Origin: Desulfobacterales bacterium
GTDB taxonomy: Bacteria; Desulfobacterota; Desulfobacteria; Desulfobacterales; JAUCGF01
DNA: 21,196 nt
Assembly (NCBI GenBank): GCA_029940345.1
Contig: JAOZRC010000014.1
Location: 1 to 21,196 of the forward strand
Direction: 5' to 3'
Part shown: one piece after another, positions 8,201 to 13,816 of the stretch
Position numbering within the stretch: position 1 is the first letter of the stretch
How the letters are laid out: the number at the start of each line of letters is the position of its first letter
The notes under the pieces: generated by a model
What the model was told of the DNA's origin: nothing
What the model saw: the letters and a program-made list of their open reading frames with translations, nothing else
The model's database searches: none
Program-made: the position numbers and the translations under genes

Positions 8201-8613
8201 TTACCAGGTGAATGTGCGTCTTTTTCCGTTTCGGTTTCGATTGATAATCGGTCGATACGTTTGATTATACTCGCAGTATCAGTCTCTTCTGTCTGAGATT
8301 GTTCAAGTTCGCTTACCAGCATACTGATCAGATCGCGAGCCTCTATGAGAGTGTCAATGATTTCTTTATTAAGCGACGTTTCCCCTTTTCGGATCATATC
8401 CAGCAGATTTTCCAATTTATGGGAAAGCTCCGCTGTTTTTATCATGCCCATATACTCGGAGGCACCCTTTATGGTGTGAACCGACCTGAAAATATCGTTA
8501 AGAATTTCCAGGTTGCCGGGATCTGCTTCTAATCGGAGCAAATTGGTTTCCATCTCTTCAAGATGTTCCACACTTTCGGCAACAAAATCCGGAAGTAACG
8601 ATAAATCAATCAT
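5278..8613 (-). CDS. cheA: CheA-type chemotaxis histidine kinase with long acidic linker
   Basis: 1111 residues, well above the usual 650-750. The HPt domain covers 1-105 with phospho-His46 (SVHTIKGAS). A second helical unit around 193-300 resembles a degenerate HPt (TLRSSANYMGYDNL, Lys at the His position). Residues 320-665 are acidic, low-complexity and rich in E, T, S and P, with a roughly 27-residue unit repeated at 335-361 and 395-421. Then come the dimerisation helices (672-775, IDALMNQVGELVVSRA), the HATPase with N-box IIRNAVDHGIE (807-817), DDGQG (850-854) and SGRGVGMDVV (902-911), and a CheW-like regulatory domain (940-1080). There is no C-terminal receiver and no recognisable P2 domain. 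The start has AAGGAG upstream. It should phosphorylate the receivers encoded nearby. cheW precedes it by 64 bases. Confidence 0.95.
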   Translation of the reverse strand: MIDLSLLPDFVAESVEHLEEMETNLLRLEADPGNLEILNDIFRSVHTIKGASEYMGMIKTAELSHKLENLLDMIRKGETSLNKEIIDTLIEARDLISMLVSELEQSQTEETDTASIIKRIDRLSIETETEKDAHSPGNASQTETGSELEDADFETAIEMAVDDVMEIAPSTGIQSDPEDEPDAILVEEIRGDDLGDPELFAIFTNQLNDSFTKILAYLNDPPHSDGVVEIFNQYTDIIKTLRSSANYMGYDNLAIFYENWITAIEQTQAESVQSGKLSWSDFIKFQLKPYINKIVSLFPQLQKFRIDAQRLEEIDDSKYLPIKTKEEGLETVKAVDTKRIAETIEAGETESVVEISDIDEISDEVEPVVAIGPEEPNEFTDTAEPEKAVESVKADDTKSVTGTIEEEETESVVEITDIDEIEPVAAAETEVPGGPDHIGAETDELPKTAEVEDAAMPPLENDKMLFDKLASAYDFYREDHIHRTSDSQDMIDANLFSKSDLTPEGHPIIESGTDETGKYIELTSDEAFPKRPLPDETKAETELPGLAETSETPAVSEIPEIEIAPVPPFVAETQEAEEKIKAEPDLTPEESGTPSAPKAPKTEAKAKSDVSEKKSLVTDELQETVTTQASEPAEGLSLTGKTGETAPIAGTTDADVTKAQLKEKQYGVVMKKSVRVDANKIDALMNQVGELVVSRAWFSQLYNEMRDLQQYLKESSRLEQKEMKQVRAITFRLNEATVNLGRVATELQEGVMRVRMLPISQLFNRYPRLVRDLIHDTPKRVTLDIRGEATELDKMIIEKISDPLIHIIRNAVDHGIESTNERRRLGKPETGRIILEAYHESNHVVIEVRDDGQGLNPDKIKEVALAGAFITQEELAVMSLKDVTSLILKPGFSTAAQVTHTSGRGVGMDVVKKNIEKLNGTLEIDSEQGAFTQLRIKIPLTLAIIPALLVRVGKELYTIPLATVEETLRIAEEDNSTIEGNEVIYIRNATLPLVRLSELFDIPVDEQLKGKEFVVIVSTGLKKIGLVVDDLIGQEEVVIKPLEDYLQEKSGFSGATILGDGRVSLILDVYELVNLTIERVTLMRSQKTVYGDFGNYSKAGRSVSEARVAAM

Positions 8614-8677
8614 AGTAGTCTCTCCTTGTTAAAATTCGGAATGCGGAATTTTCACATTCCACATTCCCAATTCCCCT

Positions 8678-9181
8678 TTAACCGACATCTTTCAGTTTTT
8701 TAAACTCATCAATACGCAGAATGCGATTAAAATCCAAAAGAATCAGCAAATTTTTATCCAGTTTGCAAACACCTCGAATATACTGGCTTTCAAGACCTGC
8801 CACAACAATATCAGGCGGCGGTTCCACCGTTTTTTCGTCAATCTTAAGCACTTTGGTGACAAAATCCACAATAAAACCGGTAACACGGTCGTTGACGTTC
8901 AAAATTAAAATCCAGGATTTCTCATAATCCATCTCTTTTATGTATATATTGAGTCTTTTTCTCAAATCAATTACAGGCACAATGTTACCTCGTAGATTGA
9001 TGATGCCCTCAATAAAATCAGGTGAATTGGGTACGGTTGTAATAGGAGCGGATCTGATAATTTCCTGAACCATCAGGATGCTAACGCCAAACAGCTCTGT
9101 TCCGATGTTAAAGCCGACAAGCTGCATCAACTGATCTTCTTCCGAAAACTCTTCAGACTGATTAGTAAAGGATTCTTCCAT
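8678..9181 (-). CDS. cheW: CheW coupling protein
   Basis: 167 residues from ATG 9181. This ATG lies 8 bases after GGGAGG, whereas the GTG three codons upstream overlaps that site and is unlikely to be used. A short acidic N-terminal tail (MEESFTNQSEEFSEED) precedes one complete CheW domain: LVGFNIGTELFGVSI, VQEIIR, ITTVPNSPDFIEGIINLRGNIVPVIDLRKRL, then GFIVDFVTKVLKI and YIRGVCKLDKNLLILLDFNRIL. The NLRG.I.PVIDLR core is intact. It bridges MCP tips to the CheA regulatory domain in the array. It is 64 bases upstream of cheA in the same direction. The spacer carries short repeated GGAATGCGGAATT-like words. Confidence 0.95.
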   Translation of the reverse strand: MEESFTNQSEEFSEEDQLMQLVGFNIGTELFGVSILMVQEIIRSAPITTVPNSPDFIEGIINLRGNIVPVIDLRKRLNIYIKEMDYEKSWILILNVNDRVTGFIVDFVTKVLKIDEKTVEPPPDIVVAGLESQYIRGVCKLDKNLLILLDFNRILRIDEFKKLKDVG

Positions 9182-9276
9182 TTTATTCACCTCCCTTTGG
9201 TTTAGATTTATTGGTAATTAAAAAAGTTCATCATATCATTTAAGTTGATTTCCAGATAATAATATACCGAATTTAG

Positions 9277-9395
9277 GGTATCCTTCATGTGCCAGTTTAA
9301 TGCTTTTTTGCATTCAGATGTCAGGAATCAGGCAGGCGCACCCTGACAGCTAAACACTGACACCCGGTTTCCATCACAAAAAAGTGTAAGCTAGC
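9277..9395. repeat. Decayed type B element (copy 3) upstream of cheW
   Basis: GGTATCCTTCATGTGCCAGTTTA (9277-9299) aligns with the left end of copy 1. AAAAAAGTGTAAGCTAGC (9378-9395) aligns with its inner right arm. The middle has diverged. It fills most of the 250-base gap between the fusion regulator and cheW, and so probably overlaps any promoter for cheW-cheA. Confidence 0.5.
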
Positions 9396-9431
9396 ATGAC
9401 ATGAAACGGTATATTTTTTTTCGGAATTCAC

Positions 9432-11351
9432 CTAAGTTGTAAGAATCATGTTGGCAATTTCGGATACACTGGCTTCCAATACGATCAGCTTTTCGTCAAA
9501 GGCTTTTTCCAACGGCGTGGTGATCATACAAGTGTCTGATTTCTGAGATATAATCCACCCGTCAATTTGTTTAATGCTACGTAATCCTTCAAGAGTGCCT
9601 ACCTCGGCGCCGGAAAGCAGCACGACGATAATCACGCCTGGAAATGAATTTGCAACTGAAAGCAGAAAACGATCAAAATTGTTTACCGGCTGATTTTGAA
9701 TCTTACCAGCCGAATTGGGTGGGCGTTCTTCCCGCATTTCTATATGTAACCCATATTTGTCGTCATGAATATCAAAATCAAGAGCGAACTGATTGGCGCC
9801 AAGGTAACAACTCCCCATTTTCAGTATCACCGGAGATGCCTCATCTATTCCTTCTCTCTTACTTTCCATATTGGGTGGTAATAGCGGTAAAACAGTCGCC
9901 AGACTGCGTTCATTAAGGTATTCACAAAAAGGATTCACAAATTCAGGTGGCATGGTATGCAGAGCGACAACCGCTCCGCGCATTTTGCTATTCAACAAAG
10001 GAATCAAGCGTATCAATTCCGCATATCCGCCTATTCCGGAGTTAACAATTACCAGGGCCGGCGATGCATACGGCATTCCATTCCAATCTGCCGGTTGTTT
10101 ATCGGATCCGTTTTCATTGGCAATAATCGGCGGTGCTTTTACAAGTTGAAAATTCTCCACCTGGGCACTGGCCGCGAAACAGATGCGTTGCACCAACAAT
10201 TCCTCTTGTGCGGCCATATCAGCGTTCATCGACGGTTTGCCGATAAAATCAACCGCGCCAAGACGTAAAAAATCAAGAATATTTTGCCGTCCCTTATGAC
10301 CGATACTGCTGATGATTACGACGGGGCAGGGATTTTTAAGCATGATATGTTTAAGCGCTGTACTGCCGCCCATTACCGGCATATTCACATCCAAGGTTAT
10401 AATATCAGGTTTCAAAGCTTCGCTTTTTTCAAGCGCTTCTTCTCCATTTTGGGCGGTCCCGATAATTTCAATTTGGCCGCTTGCAGAAAGTAAGCGTGTT
10501 AACACTTTGCACATCATCGCCGAATCATCCACAATGAGAACGCGACATTTTCCGGATTCGGGTTTCAGATCAGGTCGGATTGCTGACTCCGGTTTTTGCT
10601 CAGATGGCGCTAATGCCTCTTGCGGCGTTTTTGTTCTTTCTACAATGACATCCTTTTTCAGCGCTTTTTCGTCTTTCAGACGAGCCGCTTCCATGAGAAG
10701 GAATTGCCACCCTTTTTTTACAGATACTGTCATTTCCGCAGGTTGTCTCAGAGTTTGAAAATTACCTCTCTCCCAGGAAAGAATTTCATAGAACGCAACT
10801 TCACCCTCACTATCTTCACACACCGCGTGAATAATTTCACCATCACTGATAACAATGATGCCTTTATGTGAATTTTGTTGAACCTGTATCACCATACTCA
10901 TCGTGGCAAGGCAACACATCTGGATGATATCCGTTAATTGCATATTTTTAAGCGTACCGGCAAAGCCCTGCTGCTGTTTATTCAGATTTTCGTGCAACAG
11001 TCGTTGGAGTTCGCTGATAGCAAAAGGCTTTTCAATAAATCGTAAGCAATCCAGGGGTTGTATTTTATCTCGCATTTCAGCGGTTCCGTAACTCGACATA
11101 AGGATCACACCGACTTCCGGAAAGTGCCGTTTTATTTTATCAAGTAACTCAATTCCGTTAATTCCGGGCATAACAACGTCAGAAAGAACCAGCGCAATAT
11201 CCTCCCTGTCCATGATTGCCAGCGCTTCAGAACCGCTACATGCTGTAACGATCTCATAAATGGCGCTATCGAATGCCAGAAACTCGCACAACATATCAAC
11301 CACTTCAATCTCATCATCGACGATCAGCACTTTGGGCAGTTTTTTTTCCAT
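9432..11351 (-). CDS. REC-PATAN(DUF4388)-REC-CheB-like fusion regulator, catalytic triad lost
   Basis: 639 residues from the ATG at 11351, which overlaps the stop of the upstream gene (TGATG). Receiver 1 (7-125) has Asp12/Asp13, phospho-Asp58 (LSDVVMPG), Ser86 and Lys108. A PATAN/DUF4388-like domain follows (about 128-225, FAGTLKNMQLTDIIQMCCLA ... KGIIVISDGEIIHAVCEDSEGEVAFYEILSWERGNF). After a linker of about 45 residues, receiver 2 (268-385) has Asp275/Asp276, phospho-Asp321 (LDVNMPVMGG) and Lys372. Residues 430-639 keep the shape of a CheB domain. At the Ser of IGASTGG there is Gly439 (VNSGIGG). HTMPPEF has its His one residue early. The Asp of GNDGAAG is Gly585. It is therefore a two-input regulator with no expected methylesterase activity. 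Its neighbours suggest it serves the HAMP/permease pair upstream. Confidence 0.88.
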   Translation of the reverse strand: MEKKLPKVLIVDDEIEVVDMLCEFLAFDSAIYEIVTACSGSEALAIMDREDIALVLSDVVMPGINGIELLDKIKRHFPEVGVILMSSYGTAEMRDKIQPLDCLRFIEKPFAISELQRLLHENLNKQQQGFAGTLKNMQLTDIIQMCCLATMSMVIQVQQNSHKGIIVISDGEIIHAVCEDSEGEVAFYEILSWERGNFQTLRQPAEMTVSVKKGWQFLLMEAARLKDEKALKKDVIVERTKTPQEALAPSEQKPESAIRPDLKPESGKCRVLIVDDSAMMCKVLTRLLSASGQIEIIGTAQNGEEALEKSEALKPDIITLDVNMPVMGGSTALKHIMLKNPCPVVIISSIGHKGRQNILDFLRLGAVDFIGKPSMNADMAAQEELLVQRICFAASAQVENFQLVKAPPIIANENGSDKQPADWNGMPYASPALVIVNSGIGGYAELIRLIPLLNSKMRGAVVALHTMPPEFVNPFCEYLNERSLATVLPLLPPNMESKREGIDEASPVILKMGSCYLGANQFALDFDIHDDKYGLHIEMREERPPNSAGKIQNQPVNNFDRFLLSVANSFPGVIIVVLLSGAEVGTLEGLRSIKQIDGWIISQKSDTCMITTPLEKAFDEKLIVLEASVSEIANMILTT

Positions 11352-12118
11352 CAAAAAAAATATCCGATGCTCTTATAAATCATCTGCAAACCGGCCAGGA
11401 TTACAAATATGGAAAAAACGAGTTTTAAAATTCTTTCCGCAATCATACGGGAAACCATCGGCCCGAGGCGGCCGCCGATAATCACGCCTGCTGTGGTAAA
11501 AACCGCAACATCCCAGCGAATCTGTCCTTCCCATATATTGAGTGCCGTTGCCAACCAACCGACACAGCCTTCCACTACAACGGTAGTGGCAATCGCACGA
11601 TGAATTTCAATTTTTAAAAGACGATCCAGAACGGGTAAAACAGATTCAGCGGTGCCGACGGATGTCATCCCGCTGGCGATTCCTCCAAAAAAGGGAACCC
11701 AGGCCCAGGGGAAAATTTCCTCGACCAATATATGCGCACGAGTGTTCTCAGTTGTCTTTTTAATTGACATTAACACCCATAGCGCACAAGAAATAACAGC
11801 CAAACCGAAAAACATTTTGGGAATTGCCGGATTCACGCTGGAAGCCAGATGAAGTCCGATAACCAACCCCGGGAAACTGATGATGATCATCGGCAGCGCC
11901 AGGTCAAATTCCACCTGTTTCTGTTCAGTATAAGCAATCATGGCCGAAGTCATTCCGCACAGCTCTGTGATCATACCGGTTCCTACTGCTTCCGGGACAC
12001 TGAGATTCAGTCCGTGAATAAAAATGGGAAAAAACAGGATGCCGCCCCCGAATCCGCTTCCGGTGGCAAGGCAGGCAACAACGATGGCAATCGGGAACAT
12101 GAACCAGTATTCAATCAT
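11351..12118 (-). CDS. TauE/SafE-family (DUF81) membrane permease
   Basis: A 255-residue, strongly hydrophobic protein with about eight membrane helices. It has the two-repeat plan of the TauE/SafE family: a first glycine-rich start, VACLATGSGFGGGILFFPIF (14-33), and the matching second-half segment, FFGGIASGMTSVGTAESVLPVL (143-164). Characterised relatives export sulfite, sulfoacetate or related organosulfur anions; the substrate here cannot be read from sequence. Its ATG overlaps the stop of the HAMP gene, and its own stop overlaps the ATG of the fusion regulator (both TGATG), so the three are almost certainly co-translated. A permease inside a chemosensory operon is unusual and suggests that transport flux or the transported anion is being sensed. 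Confidence 0.88.
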   Translation of the reverse strand: MIEYWFMFPIAIVVACLATGSGFGGGILFFPIFIHGLNLSVPEAVGTGMITELCGMTSAMIAYTEQKQVEFDLALPMIIISFPGLVIGLHLASSVNPAIPKMFFGLAVISCALWVLMSIKKTTENTRAHILVEEIFPWAWVPFFGGIASGMTSVGTAESVLPVLDRLLKIEIHRAIATTVVVEGCVGWLATALNIWEGQIRWDVAVFTTAGVIIGGRLGPMVSRMIAERILKLVFSIFVILAGLQMIYKSIGYFF

Positions 12119-12885
12119 CAGGCGTTCTCTTCATCCGCATTTTCAGCCGCCAATAAACGGCCATCACTCAGTTCCACATTGTAGAAGTCAAAAGTTTTGA
12201 CCATCTCCTGCAAGGTTTCCATATCCTGACGCACACATTCAATATCCTCTTCCAATTGACGCGATTTGCAGCTATCGGCCTGAGAACAGATAATCGCATA
12301 CATATTATCTAACAGAGCGATATTCTGACCAGTGGAATTCCACAAATGGAGCAATATTTCCTGGAGATTGATAGACAGCTCATTAAGGAGTTCGCCGATT
12401 TTGCCAATTTCATCATCATAACGAATCGGAACCGTTTCATTTAAATGACCGCTGGCGATTTTGCGGGCACACTTGGCCATCGTGTCCAGTGGCTCCACAA
12501 TATTACGGATAAATACAATCATCGCGGCAATCATCAAAATAAGAACAAGGGCCATTACCAGAATCATACGAACTTGCAACCGATTAAGGATATACGCCAC
12601 CTTATCTGTTTCAAAACGGTCGGCCTGCTCATCAGTGAGTTGGCTGGTGATACTATTGGAAATTTGATTCAACGTTCGATTGCTTCCGATTTCAAAAATC
12701 AGCTCAAGTGAGACCGTCAGAGATGCAAAAATAACCAAAAAGAAATAAATCAGCAGTCGTTTGCGGAAGTTGGAAAATCTCAGCCTTAGCTTGGGCCCCT
12801 TGAGCATCATGCGCATACGCTTGATGCGCTCTTCGTTTCTTCGCTCTTCCCCGTTCCATACTGATTTATCCTTGAAAATTTTCAT
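12118..12885 (-). CDS. Membrane HAMP-domain protein without catalytic output domain
   Basis: 255 residues. A basic cytoplasmic N-terminus (EERRNEERIKRMRMM) is followed by membrane helix 1 (44-66), a short periplasmic loop of about 40 residues (67-106), membrane helix 2 (107-127), a HAMP domain (about 128-180; Pro132, DDEIGKIGELLNEL at 157-170) and a C-terminal helical, probably coiled-coil tail (to about 235). There is no kinase, cyclase or MCP domain, so it resembles the membrane half of a sensor. The signal must pass to a partner; the fusion regulator two genes downstream is the obvious candidate. No clear Shine-Dalgarno precedes ATG 12885. A long hairpin repeat lies 44 bases upstream of the start. 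Confidence 0.85.
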   Translation of the reverse strand: MKIFKDKSVWNGEERRNEERIKRMRMMLKGPKLRLRFSNFRKRLLIYFFLVIFASLTVSLELIFEIGSNRTLNQISNSITSQLTDEQADRFETDKVAYILNRLQVRMILVMALVLILMIAAMIVFIRNIVEPLDTMAKCARKIASGHLNETVPIRYDDEIGKIGELLNELSINLQEILLHLWNSTGQNIALLDNMYAIICSQADSCKSRQLEEDIECVRQDMETLQEMVKTFDFYNVELSDGRLLAAENADEENA

Positions 12886-12928
12886 TGTTCAAATAGGAAA
12901 TGTTGGGTGTTTCACAAACAGTGTGCCC

Positions 12929-13008
12929 ATGTAGGGTGGGTGGAGTGCAACGGAACCCACCAGATTTCCATAAACGGTGGGTTCCGTTACACTCCACCCA
13001 CCCTACAT
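12929..13008. repeat. Near-perfect 33-bp stem hairpin repeat (type D)
   Basis: The left arm (12929-12961) begins ATGTAGGGTGGGTGGAGTGC and the right arm (12976-13008) ends GCACTCC-like ACTCCACCCACCCTACAT, with one mismatch and a 14-base loop. The GTAGGGTGGG-type arm is a motif I have often seen dispersed in bacterial genomes. It sits between the 47-residue gene and the HAMP gene and would form a very stable RNA stem in the HAMP gene leader. There is no U-tract on the transcribed side, so a classical terminator is not supported. Confidence 0.8.
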
Positions 13009-13049
13009 CAAGATGTGTAAACCGACAAATGAAGAGTGCCTGCAATTGC

Positions 13050-13193
13050 TTATTCCGGCGAGACACCCAACTCTCTGAGTTTCGCAGCCAGACGTTCCGC
13101 TCTTTGTTTTTCCATATCCGCCAGTTTCAGCATATTCAGAACGGCATGTTCAGGATACGGATTATTTTGGGTTGATGCTTGTGCTGCTTCCAT
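13050..13193 (-). CDS. Small 47-residue protein resembling a Uma2-type C-terminal tail
   Basis: It begins MEAAQASTQNNPYPEHAVLN and ends AERLAAKLRELGVSPE. AAGGA lies 7 bases before the ATG, which supports real translation. The charged helix EKQRAERLAAKLRELGVSPE closely resembles the C-terminal coil that ends many Uma2-family (DUF820) nuclease-fold proteins, but no nuclease domain is present. It may be a leftover tail that gained its own start, or an independent small helical peptide. It lies 42 bases after the CheY-like gene, in the same direction. Confidence 0.5.
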   Translation of the reverse strand: MEAAQASTQNNPYPEHAVLNMLKLADMEKQRAERLAAKLRELGVSPE

Positions 13194-13235
13194 CGTTTTT
13201 CCTTAAATTTGACACCCCGATTTCAGTTGACGGTT

Positions 13236-13586
13236 CTAACTTTCAAGAAGCTCAAGAATTTGTCTTGATTTATGCTTATTCACATATCCGACGGCCCCTA
13301 AGTTGGCCGCATCTTCACTGTACTTTTCCTTATTTAAATTGGAAAGAAAAATAATTCGGGCGGCGTCATCATAATTCAAAATCGTTTTGGCCGCCATAAA
13401 GCCGTCAACCCCTCGCATGGTAACATCCATTGTTACAAAATCAGGTTTTAAGGTCTTATATAATTCAACGGCTTCCTGCCCATTGGTAGCCTCGCCCACA
13501 ATTTCATGGCCACTCGGCTCAAGCGTTTTGCGGATCATTTTACGCATCAAAGAAGAATCATCAACAATTAAAATACGTTTGCCCAT
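13236..13586 (-). CDS. CheY-like single-domain response regulator
   Basis: A 116-residue stand-alone receiver. The acidic pair is Asp9/Asp10 (ILIVDDSSLMRKM), the phospho-acceptor is Asp54 in TMDVTMRGVDG, the switch residue is Ser82 (IIFLSN), and the conserved Lys is Lys104 (GYVNKHK). Two usual features are changed. The Pro after the phosphorylation loop (D-x-x-M-P) is Arg58, and the Lys is followed by His rather than Pro. All chemically essential residues remain, so CheA phosphorylation is expected. There is no output domain; the target (motor, pilus or other) is not shown. AAAAGGTG lies upstream of the ATG. A type B repeat copy separates it from the broken cheB-like gene. Confidence 0.92.
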   Translation of the reverse strand: MGKRILIVDDSSLMRKMIRKTLEPSGHEIVGEATNGQEAVELYKTLKPDFVTMDVTMRGVDGFMAAKTILNYDDAARIIFLSNLNKEKYSEDAANLGAVGYVNKHKSRQILELLES

Positions 13587-13604
13587 TCAATTCACCTTTT
13601 TATT

Positions 13605-13752
13605 GACACCCTCATTTGTCAGTTTACATTTTGTCTCAGGGACACAATATCTATAGAAAACAAGATTAACGATACAACAAATTCCGTAGGAACGAAATAG
13701 AAAAAGTGTAAAGTGATTCAGGCCCCGGGGGCAGATACAGTTCAAGGATGCC
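13605..13752. mobile_element. MITE-like fold-back element (type B, copy 2)
   Basis: GTCAGTTTACATTTTGTCTC (13618-13637) and the following ACAATATCTATAGAAAA match copy 1 at 2023 onward. CGTAGGAACGAAATAGAAAA and AGTGTAAAGT match its right half. TTCAAGGATGCC (13741-13752) matches its right end. Copy 2 is more diverged and has lost clear flanking duplication. It fills the gap between the CheY-like gene and the broken cheB-like gene. Confidence 0.65.
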
Positions 13753-13816
13753 GGTATTCCTTAAAATTTATTAAGCAAAAATAGTGCCGAACAGTTCGTA
13801 GCGCGATAATTTTATA

